From contig NZ_JAEKJR010000002.1 in assembly GCF_017303155.1 (NCBI RefSeq), positions 1,674,001 to 1,738,000 on the forward strand: a DNA stretch of 64,000 nt. The letters are read 5' to 3'. The position numbers were made by a program, and so were the translations under genes. The notes below the pieces were generated by a model that searched no databases, was not told the DNA's origin, and saw only the letters and a program-made list of their open reading frames with translations. Source of the DNA: Microbulbifer salipaludis. Lineage in GTDB: Bacteria > Pseudomonadota > Gammaproteobacteria > Pseudomonadales > Cellvibrionaceae. This document shows positions 25,892-35,779 of this stretch, piece by piece (position 1 is the first letter of the stretch; every line of letters starts with the position of its first letter).

Positions 25892-26315
25892 TCTCTACCA
25901 CCCCGGTCGCGAGACCGCTCGTCCAATGCTTGCCGGTGTTGTGCAAATCACACCAGATTGTCGACACTTTATAGGAACGAAGAGCTTAAATAGCCAGTTT
26001 TTATGCGTCAACCCTAAATTTTGTCAACACATTGCCATTTTCATGCTGACTTACTGGTCAGACTGGGGCACGGGAGCAATTTATTGCCCCGCGGGGGCCG
26101 TTGGCGAGAATAGTAGTCTTGAAAAAGTGATATAGGCATAATAGCGCCCGCATTGGCTGCATTGGCCGCCGCGAGGCATCAAGCAGCGCTGATCACTCTA
26201 TTCTTAATAGGGTAACCGGGGTGCGAACTGCCAGGGTCGAGCGTTCCCGGTCGAGAAGATGAGTCGCGATTCTCATTCGCGGAGATTAATCGAGAGTATC
26301 GAGCAGATTTGAATC
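25892..26315. promoter_or_regulatory. Divergent control region of the prp operon with TTGTC(A/G)ACA sites
   Basis: Two copies of TTGTC-R-ACA, TTGTCGACA (25958-25966) and TTGTCAACA (26021-26029), look like GntR-family operators. On the minus strand TATAAA (25973-25968) directly precedes the first, and TTGACG (26011-26006) with a 17-base spacer to TAAGCT is an alternative promoter. A repressor bound at 25958 would cover the start site. The rest of the spacer up to the DUF2062 gene shows no further gene. Confidence 0.5.
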
Positions 26316-26852
26316 ATGCCTAAGAGTGTTATCAGGCGCTGGCTGCCAACTCCCGAACAAGTGCGTGCAAATAACGGCCTGAAGATACTCGGCACCCTGC
26401 TGCACGACCCCAACCTGTTTCACCTCAACCGCCATTCTGTGTCTGTCGCGTTTGCGGTGGGCATCTTTACCGCCTTCCTTCCCCTGCCCGGCCAGATGCT
26501 GATTGCCGCCCTGCTGGCACTGTGGTTCCGCTGCAACCTGCCGCTGTCGATGGCGCTGGTATGGATCAGCAACCCGGTGACCATGCCGGCCATTTTTTAC
26601 AGTACCTACAAGCTCGGTGCCTGGTTGCTCGGCACGCCACCCATGCCGTTCAAAATAGAATTGTCTTGGGAGTGGTTGACGGAGGAAGTGGGAAGAATCT
26701 GGCTGCCGCTGTTTTCCGGCTCGCTGATCGCCGGCATCTTTTTTGCTGCCGTGGCCTACTTTGTGATGCAGGCGATCTGGCGCTGGCAGGTGGTCAAACG
26801 CTGGAAGGCTCGGCTGGCGCAGCGCAAGACGCAGCTCAGCGAAAACAACTGA
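26316..26852 (+). CDS. DUF2062 membrane protein
   Basis: A 178-residue inner-membrane protein with the DUF2062 pattern: LHDPNLFHLNRHSVSVAFAVG, then FTAFLPLPGQMLIAALLA, WISNPVTMPAIFY and a C-terminal helix near residues 130-155. Family members are small polytopic proteins of unknown function, often near polysaccharide or isoprenoid genes. It is convergent with lolE, 20 bases away, with no obvious terminator between them. No strong ribosome site precedes the ATG. Confidence 0.85.
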   Translation: MPKSVIRRWLPTPEQVRANNGLKILGTLLHDPNLFHLNRHSVSVAFAVGIFTAFLPLPGQMLIAALLALWFRCNLPLSMALVWISNPVTMPAIFYSTYKLGAWLLGTPPMPFKIELSWEWLTEEVGRIWLPLFSGSLIAGIFFAAVAYFVMQAIWRWQVVKRWKARLAQRKTQLSENN

Positions 26853-26872
26853 GCCCGCGCCACGCCCTGCCG

Positions 26873-28141
26873 TTAGAAATCCTGACGCAATGCCGCAGCC
26901 GGCTGTACGCGGCTCGCCTGAAAGGCGGGATACAGCGTGGCAATCAGACTGAGCAGGAAGCCTGCACCCACCACCAGGGCGACATCGCCCCACTCCAGTT
27001 CGGAGGGCAGGTAATCGACCGGATAGACGTCGGACTTGAGGAACTGGATACCGAATAACGATTCCAATCCCGCCACCGCATCGGTGACCACCAGCGAGCC
27101 AAGCACACCCAGTGCGCCCCCCACCAGTACACCGACCAACCCAACCAGCGCCCCCTGGCTAACAAATGTCAGCAAAATCTCACGGGTACTCGCCCCCATG
27201 GTGCGCAAAATGGCAATGTCACCGTGTTTGTCGATGACCACCATGACGAGGGTGGAAACCACGTTGAATGCAGCAATCGCAATAATCAGAAATACCAGCA
27301 GGCTCACCAGGTTGCGCGACATCTGTATCGCCTGGTACAGGTTGCCGTGGGTGCCGGTCCAGTCATTGCCGTAAAAACCTTCCACCGGCAACTGGCGCAA
27401 CAGCTGCTGGAATACGGCAAACGAGCGCAGCATGTCGTCCACACGCACCTGCACGCCAGCGCCACCCGCGCCACCGGCCAGCGCTTTCGCCTGCGCCCAG
27501 TCTACCAGTGCGAGGGAGTGATCCAGTGCGGTACCGGAGTGGAAAATATCCACCACGCGGAAGCCCGCGAGCTGCGCCGCGGTACGCCCGCTGCTTTGCG
27601 GTGTGCCGCTCTGGGGAACGATGACGGAGAGCTGCTCACCCACCACGATACCCAGCTTGTCCGCGATCCCTTTACCGAGAATGATGCCGGGTTCTGCCGG
27701 GTCGCTGGTCAGCGCGGTGAAACTTCCCGGCTGCAAAAAATCGCCAATGGACGATACATCGACAATAGTTTCCGGATTCACGCCCTGTACCAGCAGCGGC
27801 GTTACCTCAAGTCCGTTACGGGCCAGGCCGTTGACCTGCCACACTTCTGCGGCAGCGGTGACACCCGGCGCTGTAGCGATTTCGTCGCGCACCTGTGTCC
27901 AATTGATATCGGGGCTCGCGTTGTACACCGTGGCGTGGGGCATGATGCCCAGAATGCGCTCGCGCAATTCGCGGTCGAAGCCATTCATCACCGACATCAC
28001 GACGATCATCAGCGCCACGCCGAGGATCAGCCCGATCATGGACAGCCCGGAGATAAACGACACCAGCCCGGCGGAGTCCTCGCCGCTGCGTTGCGCGCCC
28101 GCGTAGCGCAGGCCGATAAAAGCGGGTAATGGTCTAAACAT
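26873..28141 (-). CDS. lolE: Lipoprotein-releasing ABC transporter permease LolE
   Basis: One of the two permease subunits of LolCDE, which extracts outer-membrane lipoproteins from the inner membrane and hands them to LolA. The 422-residue protein has the FtsX/MacB layout: one N-terminal helix (GLILGVALMIVVMSVMNGFDRELRERIL), a periplasmic domain of about 200 residues and three C-terminal helices starting near residue 270. Assignment as LolE rather than LolC rests on order: it follows lolD by 8 bases as in lolC-lolD-lolE. Confidence 0.85.
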   Translation of the reverse strand: MFRPLPAFIGLRYAGAQRSGEDSAGLVSFISGLSMIGLILGVALMIVVMSVMNGFDRELRERILGIMPHATVYNASPDINWTQVRDEIATAPGVTAAAEVWQVNGLARNGLEVTPLLVQGVNPETIVDVSSIGDFLQPGSFTALTSDPAEPGIILGKGIADKLGIVVGEQLSVIVPQSGTPQSSGRTAAQLAGFRVVDIFHSGTALDHSLALVDWAQAKALAGGAGGAGVQVRVDDMLRSFAVFQQLLRQLPVEGFYGNDWTGTHGNLYQAIQMSRNLVSLLVFLIIAIAAFNVVSTLVMVVIDKHGDIAILRTMGASTREILLTFVSQGALVGLVGVLVGGALGVLGSLVVTDAVAGLESLFGIQFLKSDVYPVDYLPSELEWGDVALVVGAGFLLSLIATLYPAFQASRVQPAAALRQDF

Positions 28142-28149
28142 GCTTTACC

Positions 28150-28911
28150 TCAGGCGCCGCCGCTGTGCTGCCCGTCGGGAACCAGGTCCCCGTCGACCAG
28201 ATGCAGGCAGCGGTCGAGCGCGCCGGCGAGGTCGGGGTCGTGGGTGACGATGACAAAGCTGATGCCGGTTTCACTATTCAAACGGTCCATCAGCTTGTGA
28301 ATGTCCCGGGCGGTGGCGCGATCCAGGTTGCCGGTCGGCTCATCCATCAACACGCAGGCCGGCCGCGCGACCAAGGCGCGGGCAATGGCCACCCGCTGAC
28401 GCTCGCCACCGGAGAGCTGTGCCGGCTTGTGTGTAAGGCGCTGGCCAAGGCCCACCGCCTCGAGCATTTCCTGTGCCGCAGCGCGGGATTCCGCAATCGA
28501 CTGCTTGCCAATCAACAGCGGCATGGCCACGTTTTCCAGCGCGCTAAATTCGTTCAGCAGGTGGTGGAACTGGTACACGAAGCCCAGGCTGCGATTGCGC
28601 AACCAGCCGCGTTCGTTCGCGTTCAGGGCGGCAAGGTTTTTGCCTTCCACCCAGACCTCCCCGGAGGTGGGTGTATCCAGCCCGCCCAACAGGTTAAGCA
28701 GTGTGGACTTACCCGAACCCGAGGCGCCAACAATCGCCAGCCGCTCGCCTTTGGGCACCTGTAACTCAACGCCACGCAATACGTCCAGCTGGTTAGCGCC
28801 CTGCCGGTAGGTTTTGGTGAGTTGATGGCAGGCCAGCACCACATCGGCGGCCGCCTGCGGGCGGGATTCTTCCGGGTGAATTTCCACTTGGCTGTTCATC
28901 TTATGCTTCAT
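28150..28911 (-). CDS. lolD: Lipoprotein-releasing ABC transporter ATPase LolD
   Basis: Cytoplasmic ATPase of LolCDE. Walker [10 protein letters not shown] is at about residues 62-70, the signature is [15 protein letters not shown], Walker B is [12 protein letters not shown] and the switch His is in [26 protein letters not shown] is a LolD-type Q-loop region. The reading starts with two nearby ATG codons (MKHKMNSQ); either could be used. It sits between the two permease genes. Confidence 0.93.
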   Translation of the reverse strand: MKHKMNSQVEIHPEESRPQAAADVVLACHQLTKTYRQGANQLDVLRGVELQVPKGERLAIVGASGSGKSTLLNLLGGLDTPTSGEVWVEGKNLAALNANERGWLRNRSLGFVYQFHHLLNEFSALENVAMPLLIGKQSIAESRAAAQEMLEAVGLGQRLTHKPAQLSGGERQRVAIARALVARPACVLMDEPTGNLDRATARDIHKLMDRLNSETGISFVIVTHDPDLAGALDRCLHLVDGDLVPDGQHSGGA

Positions 28912-28957
28912 TTACCTTGTGGCGTGCAGACGTATCGGCACGCCGAATTATTGGGGT

Positions 28958-30199
28958 TTATTCGTAGCGCAGTGCTTCTGCCGGGGCAATTTGTGCGGCG
29001 CGCCAGGCGGGGAACAGGGTCGCCAGCAGGCTCATGATGACCGCGGCACTCAATACCATCACCGCATCCCCGACGCGAAATTCCGAGGGTAAAAAGCTCA
29101 CGAAAAATACCCGCGGGTCGAAAATCTGTGCGCCCACCACCCCTTCAATCCAGGAAACCAGATCGGTGAGGTTGAGCGCAATCAGGGTGCCTAACAAGCC
29201 GCCTATCAGTGCGCCGATAATGCCAATGGCACTGCCCTGCACCACAAACACCGCCATAATCTGCCGCGAGGTCAGGCCGAGTGTGCGCAGCACCGCGATA
29301 TCCGAGCGCTTGTCCGCCACCATCAACACCAGTGCCGAGACAATATTAAAGGCGGCCACGGCGACAATGATCATCAGCATCAGGGTCACTACGGTCTTTT
29401 CCATTTTCACGGCCTGGAACAGGCTGCCCTGGGAGTGGCTCCAGTCTTCGCCGGTAAACCCTTCTCCCAGGGACTGGGCGTAACCTTCCACGCGCCCCAG
29501 TGCGTTGTTCATGTCATCAAACTTGAGCTGCAGGCCCTGCACCTTGCCGCGCATGCGCAGCAGGCGCGCGGCATCGTCCAGATGCATCAGCGCCATATTC
29601 TGGTCCACCTGCGCACCGACAGAGAACACGCCGGCAACGGTGAAGCGTTTGGTGCGGGGAAAGATACCGGCGGGCGTGATGACCACTTCCGGCAGGGTGA
29701 GAATGACACTGTCGCCGGGAATCACGCCCAGCTGACGGGCGAGAATACGCCCGAGCACGATGTTGTAACTGCGCGACTGCAGGGCATCCAGACTGCCCAT
29801 CAGCATGTGTTCGCCCACTTTGGAAACTTCGCGCAGGGCGACTGGGTCCACGCCCTGAAACTCAACACCCTGGGACTGGTTGTTGGCACCGAGTAGCGCA
29901 AAGCCGCGCACAAACGGGCTGGCGGCAATCACGTGGGGTTTCTGGCGCAGCGACTCCGCCGCGGTGGCCCAGTCTTCCAGGCCGCCTTTTTGTTCCACAA
30001 ACCCGTGCGGCACCACGGACAGAATACGGGTTTTCAATTCCCGGTCAAAGCCGTTCATCACCGAGGTCACCACGATCAGCGCCAGCACGCCCAGTGCCAT
30101 GCCCAGTAGGGAGAACCCATTAATGAAGGAAATAAACTGCTGCCGACGGCGGGCAGCCACGTAGCGCAGGCCGATATAAAGAGGAACTGGTTTTATCAT
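28958..30199 (-). CDS. lolC: Lipoprotein-releasing ABC transporter permease LolC
   Basis: First gene of the lol operon. The 413-residue protein shares the LolC/E layout: MIKPVPLYIGLRYVAARRRQ, then SVMNGFDRELKTRIL, a periplasmic domain and three C-terminal helices with VADKRSDIAVLRTLGLTSRQI. ATG 30199 was chosen because MIKPVPLYIGLRY is the family N terminus; 16 upstream codons are not needed. It is a paralogue of lolE in this window, showing the two-permease (heterodimeric) Lol system. Confidence 0.9.
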   Translation of the reverse strand: MIKPVPLYIGLRYVAARRRQQFISFINGFSLLGMALGVLALIVVTSVMNGFDRELKTRILSVVPHGFVEQKGGLEDWATAAESLRQKPHVIAASPFVRGFALLGANNQSQGVEFQGVDPVALREVSKVGEHMLMGSLDALQSRSYNIVLGRILARQLGVIPGDSVILTLPEVVITPAGIFPRTKRFTVAGVFSVGAQVDQNMALMHLDDAARLLRMRGKVQGLQLKFDDMNNALGRVEGYAQSLGEGFTGEDWSHSQGSLFQAVKMEKTVVTLMLMIIVAVAAFNIVSALVLMVADKRSDIAVLRTLGLTSRQIMAVFVVQGSAIGIIGALIGGLLGTLIALNLTDLVSWIEGVVGAQIFDPRVFFVSFLPSEFRVGDAVMVLSAAVIMSLLATLFPAWRAAQIAPAEALRYE

Positions 30200-30283
30200 G
30201 GGTTGATTTAAGCGGAAAAACGCCAAGAAATCCAAGTATTTACGCACATCCGGTGCAGGGTCTGGCTACTTGGACCACAGCGG

Positions 30284-31915
30284 TCACTTGGGATTCCACT
30301 TGAGCAACTTTTCATTCAACCGCTCGATCCCGGCTTCGTCCCAGCCCTCGGGCTCGGTCAGTCGTTGCCAGGCGCGCACATAGTCCGCCGGCGCGTAGCT
30401 GTGCCCAAACCCCATGGGCGCAATACCGGCGTGCATATCCATCGCCAGCTGCAACATGGTGACAATGGGATACCACTGGAGGTCCGGTGAAACATCCTGC
30501 GCCCGCGGCTGATTCATCCACGCCGGCCGGCGCCAGGCTGCGGCGGGGTCAAAGAACACGATGGGATCGCTACCGTGCTGCAGGTAGGCAATGCGGAACC
30601 GCCCCCAGGGTACGCTTCCCTTGTCATACCCACCGAAGTGGTTGCCAAAGCGCACCATCGCGCCGCCACGAAATTCCGGCAACCAGGCGGGCGAGCCTTC
30701 ATCCCGGTTGGCGGTCACCTGGCGCCAGGTATCGCTGCGAAACGGTGGGCCGGTCCACAGGGCGCCGTGAAAGGGATCGTCGAGGATGTCGTAGAAATCG
30801 AAGGAACGATCCGAGTTGAGCGCGCCCAGGCTGAGGCCGAAGAGATACAGCTTCGGCCGTGTGGCACGCGGCAAGGTGCGCCAGTAGCCGTAGATGCTGC
30901 GAAACAACGCCTGGGCCGTTTCGCGACCGTAGGCGTCTTCGGTCATCAGCGCGATCGGGCTTGGCAGATAAGAATATTGCGCGGCCACACTGGCGATATC
31001 ACCGGCAAACAGGTATTCCACGGAGTTGATGGCTCCCGGGTCCACCCAGCCGGTACCCGTGGGTGTGATCAGTATGAGCACCGAGCGCTCGAAGCCCCCC
31101 ACCCGCTTGAGCTCTTCCAGCGCTAGGCGCGCACGCTCATCCGGTGCATCGGCGGCGTTCAGCCCCGCGTATACCCGGATGGGATCTTTTGCCTCACCGG
31201 TGACCTCCGCGATGTCCTTGGCCGTGGGCCCCAGCGCGAGATAGCGCCGCCCCTGATGCCCCATATCCTGCCAGCGCAACAGGGAGCCCGGCCCACCGGC
31301 TTTCAACCTCCCTTCCGGCGCCTTCATGTCGGGCACAATCCGGGCGTCGAGACGCTGGTATATACCATCCACCTGGTGGAGCGCTGCCGTCAGCAGCACA
31401 TCATTGATTACCGCCCAGAACAGCCAGAAGGCGGCGAACAGGCCGAGGATACCCGCAATGCGCCGGGGCACGCGGCGTGCCAGCTTGCCGAAGACAAAAG
31501 AAAACAGGCGCTTGAACAGTTTGCCCAGTAACAGAAACAGCAGGAACACCAGGCCAGCGACGAGCGCGATGGTCAGCGGCCGCACCCCGGAGACGGTTTC
31601 CAGGCCCATCAGAGAGCGCACGGAATTCTGCCACTGCGTGGCCTGCCAGAGAAAACTGATCGCCAGCAACACACAGAATCCAGCTGCCAGCCAGCGCAAC
31701 AGACGCGCGGTTTTCGCACTGACGGAAGGCAGCTCGAAAAAGCGCCACAGCGACACCAGCAGCACGCCTACCCCGTAACCCGCTGCCAGTGACGCACCGG
31801 AGATCACGCCCTGCACCATGCCTTCACGGGGAATCAGCGAGGGGGTGAGCGAGAGTGCAAAAAAGAGTGTGCCGACCAGCAGGCCCGCTGTAGAGAAAAA
31901 GTGCCGCCATTCCAT
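30284..31915 (-). CDS. Membrane alpha/beta hydrolase (DUF2319 type)
   Basis: A 543-residue protein with about five N-terminal membrane helices (residues 10-175) and a C-terminal alpha/beta-hydrolase domain. The nucleophile elbow LYLFGLSLGALNSD lies near residue 350. The helix region contains SLTPSLIPR, a hallmark of the Abhydrolase_9/DUF2319 family; RPWDVQGVLSG-type motifs are not conserved. The domain faces the periplasm if the helix count is odd. The substrate is unknown; esterase or lipase activity on membrane lipids is possible. It is a single gene, transcribed toward lolC with an 84-base gap. Confidence 0.82.
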   Translation of the reverse strand: MEWRHFFSTAGLLVGTLFFALSLTPSLIPREGMVQGVISGASLAAGYGVGVLLVSLWRFFELPSVSAKTARLLRWLAAGFCVLLAISFLWQATQWQNSVRSLMGLETVSGVRPLTIALVAGLVFLLFLLLGKLFKRLFSFVFGKLARRVPRRIAGILGLFAAFWLFWAVINDVLLTAALHQVDGIYQRLDARIVPDMKAPEGRLKAGGPGSLLRWQDMGHQGRRYLALGPTAKDIAEVTGEAKDPIRVYAGLNAADAPDERARLALEELKRVGGFERSVLILITPTGTGWVDPGAINSVEYLFAGDIASVAAQYSYLPSPIALMTEDAYGRETAQALFRSIYGYWRTLPRATRPKLYLFGLSLGALNSDRSFDFYDILDDPFHGALWTGPPFRSDTWRQVTANRDEGSPAWLPEFRGGAMVRFGNHFGGYDKGSVPWGRFRIAYLQHGSDPIVFFDPAAAWRRPAWMNQPRAQDVSPDLQWYPIVTMLQLAMDMHAGIAPMGFGHSYAPADYVRAWQRLTEPEGWDEAGIERLNEKLLKWNPK

Positions 31916-32113
31916 GCGTGGCTGTCCAAAGCATCAAACTCCTAGCAGCCTAGCACAACCCGGTTTGCCGGCCCCCGCTCACGTTTGACCGCCATCAGGC
32001 CGGCGCGGCCAGCAGCACTGTGCAGCAGGAAAAACGTGAAGAATTCCGCATGTTTGGGCACAATATCTGCTTTAATGTCTGACACTTAGAACAACATAAT
32101 TCGGAGAAGGACC

Positions 32114-32422
32114 ATGCTCAGCAGACTCCGCAAACAGATTCCCGCACTGGCCGGCGCCGCCTGCCTTGCCCTGTCTGCAACGGCCACCACCAGCATCCAC
32201 GCGGAGACGCTCGAAGTACCGGTGGGCAGCCAAAGCAGCGACACCTATGTGGAGCAATTGCGTGGGCTCAAGAAAGACGAGGTCACCGCGCGGCTGGGCG
32301 AGCCACTGGGGATTCAGGGGCCGGTGGGCGAACCCGCCATCACCCGTTGGGAGTACCCGGAGTTCTATGTGTATTTTGAGAAGGATGTTGCCCTGCATAC
32401 GGTGAAAAAACACCGGGGCTGA
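32114..32422 (+). CDS. Small exported protein, BamE/SmpA-like pattern
   Basis: A 102-residue protein with a signal peptide (MLSRLRKQIPALAGAACLAL, cleavage near SIHA/ET). The mature part has LRGLKKDEVTARLGEPLGI and RWEYPEFYVYFE, which resembles the short beta-alpha folds of SmpA/OmlA-like or DUF2845-type proteins that gauge a Gly-Glu-Pro turn. No lipobox is seen. The ATG follows GGAGAAGGACC. The function is unknown. Confidence 0.75.
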   Translation: MLSRLRKQIPALAGAACLALSATATTSIHAETLEVPVGSQSSDTYVEQLRGLKKDEVTARLGEPLGIQGPVGEPAITRWEYPEFYVYFEKDVALHTVKKHRG

Positions 32423-32431
32423 AGGCAGTTC

Positions 32432-32457
32432 GGGCGGATCACGTCATGGATCCGCCC
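32432..32457. terminator. Hairpin between convergent genes
   Basis: Perfect 9-bp stem GGGCGGATC/GATCCGCCC with an 8-base loop, followed by TCTTCC. No long T tract. Probably ends the small exported protein gene. Confidence 0.6.
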
Positions 32458-32496
32458 TCTTCCGCGCTCGAATCAGGGTTCGACGCCGATTGATAA

Positions 32497-32964
32497 TCAA
32501 TAAAGGAAGGTAGCGGTTCCGGTAGAGATCAGCTCTTCACTATCGTTGTGCAGCTCCATACGTGTCACGACCAGCTTATTTCCCACCCGAAGAATCGACC
32601 CACTACACACAAAGTGCTGCCCTCTGCCGGGCTTCAGATAGTCCACCCGCATATCCACGGTACCCAATCGGGTTAGCCGCTGAACTTTCTCTTGCCAGTC
32701 GATCGCCCCGCCCATCCGGTGATAGGCGGCCACCATGGCGGTAAGGCCGCCAACACTGTCCAGCGCCGTCGCAATCACACCGCCATGCAGAATGTTCTGG
32801 AAGTGGTTGCCAATCAGCTGTGGCCGCAGATCAAACGCCGCCGACAGGGTCTGGCTCTCCAGGTCAAACTCGTGCAGCCGGAGCCCGATCTCGCGAACGA
32901 AGGGGATATCCCCAAATATCCCCTCAACCAGTGAGCGAAACTCTGCAGGAGACGGCTCGCTCAT
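32497..32964 (-). CDS. Hotdog-fold thioesterase (YigI/PaaI-like)
   Basis: A 155-residue acyl-CoA thioesterase. [20 protein letters not shown] carries the conserved His-Gly-Gly and Asp of PaaI/YigI-like enzymes, and [14 protein letters not shown] forms the central strand. The length is normal. Its start overlaps the end of sthA by four bases, so the two are co-transcribed. The substrate is likely a medium- or long-chain acyl-CoA (inferred). Confidence 0.85.
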   Translation of the reverse strand: MSEPSPAEFRSLVEGIFGDIPFVREIGLRLHEFDLESQTLSAAFDLRPQLIGNHFQNILHGGVIATALDSVGGLTAMVAAYHRMGGAIDWQEKVQRLTRLGTVDMRVDYLKPGRGQHFVCSGSILRVGNKLVVTRMELHNDSEELISTGTATFLY

Positions 32965-34358
32965 AAACGGGTAATCCGGTTAAGACCATCCAGTGCCGCA
33001 CTGCGGTAGGCTTCCGCCATGGTCGGGTAGTTGAAGGTGGTATTCACGAAGAAATCGATCGAATTGTTCGGCGCCGGCTGTTTCATAATGGCCTGCCCGA
33101 TGTGCACGATCTCCGCCGCCTCAGCACCGAAGCAGTGGATGCCGAGAATCTCGCGGGTTTCGATGTGGAACAGAATCTTCAGCATGCCCACACGCTCGCC
33201 GGAAATCTGCGCCCGTGCAGTGTGCTTGAACAACGCGCGACCGACTTCGTAAGGCACCTTGGCGTTGGTCAGTTCCGTTTCGGTTTTACCTACGGAAGAG
33301 ATTTCCGGCAGCGTATAAATACCAGTCGGGGCATCTTCAATCACACGATGACCGCGACCGACAATGGCGGCCGCCACTGCCCGACCCTGGTCGTAGGAGG
33401 CGCTGGCCAGGCTCGGCCAGCCGATGACGTCACCGGCCGCATAGATGTTTTCCACTCCGGTGCAGTAATGATCGTCCACTGCCAGCTGGCCCCGGTGGTT
33501 GGCCTCGAGGCCAATATTTTCCAGCCCCAGTGAGCCGGTGTTACCGGAACGGCCGTTACACCACAGCAACGCATCCGCGGAAATCCGCTTGCCGGACTGC
33601 ATTTCCATGGTCACACCACGGTCGGTGCCGATCACTTTGGCATACTCCTCGCGGTGACGCACGGTAACGCCCATATCGCGCAGGTGATAGCTCAGGGCAT
33701 CGGAGATTTCGTCGTCGAGAAATTCCAGCAGGTGGTTACGGCTGTTGATCAGGTCCACCTTCATACCGAGAGCCGCAAAAATAGAGGCGTACTCACAGCC
33801 AATCACGCCGGCACCGTAGATGATGATCGCCTGCGGCGTGTGCTCCATATCCAAAATGGTATCGCTGTCGTATACCCGCGGGTGGTCAAAATCCACATCC
33901 GCCGGACGGTAAGGACGCGAGCCCGTGGCAATGACAAATTTTTCGGCGGTAACAATTTCCTTGGCGCCGTCGGTCAGCTGCACTTCAACACTGTTGGCAT
34001 CGCGGAAGCTGGCTTCGCCGACAATCAGGTCGACCCGGTTGCGCGCATAGCAGCTGGTGTGCATTTCCACCTGGTAGGAAATGACTTTGTTCACCGTCTG
34101 CATGACCTGCGGGAAGGTCAGGCGACGCGGTTCACCGAGGGCGCGGAACACACTGTGGGTGTTGTAGCGCATCAGCTGCTTCACGGAATGCCGCAGCGCC
34201 TTGGAGGGAATGGTGCCCTTGTGGGTACAGTTGCCGCCCACTGCGGAACGCCGCTCAATTACCGCCGCACGCAGGCCCTTCTTGGCCGCGCTCATGGCCG
34301 CGGCTTCCCCCGCCGGACCGGAACCAATTACTACCAGATCGTACTTGGAATCTGCCAT
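32961..34358 (-). CDS. sthA: Soluble pyridine nucleotide transhydrogenase
   Basis: FAD enzyme that moves hydride between NADPH and NAD+. The 465-residue protein has the N-terminal [20 protein letters not shown] motif, [19 protein letters not shown] (one redox cysteine only, as in SthA, not a disulfide reductase), an NAD motif [15 protein letters not shown] and [20 protein letters not shown]. The C-terminal dimerisation domain is complete. Its neighbours are the Na+-NQR operon and a thioesterase, fitting a role in balancing NADH and NADPH. Confidence 0.95.
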   Translation of the reverse strand: MADSKYDLVVIGSGPAGEAAAMSAAKKGLRAAVIERRSAVGGNCTHKGTIPSKALRHSVKQLMRYNTHSVFRALGEPRRLTFPQVMQTVNKVISYQVEMHTSCYARNRVDLIVGEASFRDANSVEVQLTDGAKEIVTAEKFVIATGSRPYRPADVDFDHPRVYDSDTILDMEHTPQAIIIYGAGVIGCEYASIFAALGMKVDLINSRNHLLEFLDDEISDALSYHLRDMGVTVRHREEYAKVIGTDRGVTMEMQSGKRISADALLWCNGRSGNTGSLGLENIGLEANHRGQLAVDDHYCTGVENIYAAGDVIGWPSLASASYDQGRAVAAAIVGRGHRVIEDAPTGIYTLPEISSVGKTETELTNAKVPYEVGRALFKHTARAQISGERVGMLKILFHIETREILGIHCFGAEAAEIVHIGQAIMKQPAPNNSIDFFVNTTFNYPTMAEAYRSAALDGLNRITRL

Positions 34359-34403
34359 TGATTTACTGTCTTTGCATTTTTAGTGGAATCAGGCTTGGAT
34401 AAC

Positions 34404-34670
34404 TCAAGACTGTTTGTTGTGCTTTTGGGTTGCATCGTACGCGAGGTCAGACGGCGCAGCGGCTTTTGCCAGTGCGGCCTGGCGCTGACGCTCCTGCTCT
34501 TTTTCGCACTCGTCGTCGTCACCACCACAAACTTCGCAGTCTTTCTTCATACCCAGGGTGTTCAGACCACCGCAAGTGCCTTTTATCGGCTTGTTTTGCA
34601 GGATGGCACCAATAGCCATACCGGCCACCAGCAGCACCATGAGAAAGAATGCAAAAATATAAATAGTCAC
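34404..34670 (-). CDS. nqrM: Na+-NQR maturation protein NqrM
   Basis: An 88-residue DUF539 protein needed to mature Na+-NQR, probably in delivering iron to the NqrD/NqrE site. It has one N-terminal membrane helix (IFAFFLMVLLVAGMAIGAIL) and four cysteines in TCGG, KKDCEVCGG and DECEKE. It follows apbE by 2 bases at the end of the nqr operon, the usual arrangement. Confidence 0.92.
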   Translation of the reverse strand: MTIYIFAFFLMVLLVAGMAIGAILQNKPIKGTCGGLNTLGMKKDCEVCGGDDDECEKEQERQRQAALAKAAAPSDLAYDATQKHNKQS

Positions 34671-34672
34671 GG

Positions 34673-35773
34673 TTACCTCCCCTGACTTTCTAGATAGGGC
34701 TGAAACGCACTACTGGCGCGCTCTTCGAACCCGGAATCGGTTTTTACCAGCAGGAACACCGCCAATTGCCGCTGCTCTGCCAATTTTAACGCTTTATCGG
34801 CGCCGATCACATTCAGTGCTGTGGCGTAGCCATCCGCCTCCGCACAGGTGTCGGCGATCACCGTGACCGAAGCCAGGCGGTGCTCTACCGGTCGCCCGGT
34901 GCGCGGATCTATGGTATGCGCATAGCGCTTGCCGTCGCGCTCGTAGTAATTGCGGTAATCACCGGACGTCGCCACGGCCTTGCCACTCACCACAATCGGT
35001 TTCTGCACCACCTGCCCTGCCGACGGACGTTCCACACCAATGCGCCAGGGATTGCCATCGGGGTTTACCCCCGCGGTGCGCAGTTCACCGCCCACCTCCA
35101 CCAGGTAATTGACGATACCGCGCGAGGACAGCAGCTCGGCCACACGGTCAACGCCGTGGCCTTTGGCGATGGCCGACAGGTCAATCTGCACCGGGCGGGT
35201 TTTGGTGAGCGTCGAGCCTGCCACGCGCAACGCATCCGATCCGATCACATCCAGCAACGTCGCAATCTCGCCATCGCTGGGAATGGTTTCCGGCTCCGGC
35301 TGCGGGCCAAAGCCCCACAGGTTCACCAGCGGGCCCACGGTGACATCGAATGCGCCGTCGCTGTGCTGATAGATCTCCAGGGCGCGCTGCACCACCTGCG
35401 CAAGGTGCGGCGACACGGCCACTGCATCGCCCACTGGTGCGCGGTTGAAGCGCATCAGCTCCGAGTCGGGGATGTAGGTCGACATCTCCTGATTGACCGC
35501 AACCAGCTCCGCATCAATGGCACCCTGCAATTCTGCACGCTGCACCCCTGCGGGCACATCCACCACGGTGACGTGGTAGACGGTTCCCATGGTGGGGCCG
35601 GTGAGCTTCCAGGTCTGCTTCTGCGGACTACAGGCGGTCAGGCTAACGGCAAGCAGCAGCGCCAGGCCGAGCCCAAGCAGCCCGGCCAAGGAAGAAAACC
35701 CGCGCGGCACAAACAAAAACAGGGCCGAAATCATCGGCCCTGTTTTTGTGGATGTGTTGTCACGTCCAATCAT
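34673..35773 (-). CDS. apbE: FAD:protein FMN transferase
   Basis: Covalently attaches FMN to threonines of NqrB and NqrC in the periplasm or membrane. It is a lipoprotein (LLLAVSLTACS lipobox) followed by the ApbE signature segments GPTMGTVYHVT, MSTYIPDSELMRFNRA, VEVGGELRTAG and HTIDPRTGRPV. The start is uncertain: ATG 35773 is used here (366 residues), just after nqrF. A strong terminator hairpin covers the next ATG (about 35734), and GTG/TTG starts follow it, so the true N terminus may be 13-25 residues later. Confidence 0.9.
   Translation of the reverse strand: MIGRDNTSTKTGPMISALFLFVPRGFSSLAGLLGLGLALLLAVSLTACSPQKQTWKLTGPTMGTVYHVTVVDVPAGVQRAELQGAIDAELVAVNQEMSTYIPDSELMRFNRAPVGDAVAVSPHLAQVVQRALEIYQHSDGAFDVTVGPLVNLWGFGPQPEPETIPSDGEIATLLDVIGSDALRVAGSTLTKTRPVQIDLSAIAKGHGVDRVAELLSSRGIVNYLVEVGGELRTAGVNPDGNPWRIGVERPSAGQVVQKPIVVSGKAVATSGDYRNYYERDGKRYAHTIDPRTGRPVEHRLASVTVIADTCAEADGYATALNVIGADKALKLAEQRQLAVFLLVKTDSGFEERASSAFQPYLESQGR
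35713..35749 (-). terminator. Intrinsic terminator over the apbE start
   Basis: A 16-bp perfect stem ACAAAAACAGGGCCGA/TCGGCCCTGTTTTTGT (35749-35734 and 35728-35713) with a 5-base loop and a T-rich 3' arm on the minus strand. It lies between nqrF and most of apbE, within the first codons of the longest apbE frame. It would stop much of the nqr transcript before apbE and nqrM. Confidence 0.85.
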
Positions 35774-35779
35774 ACGTGA

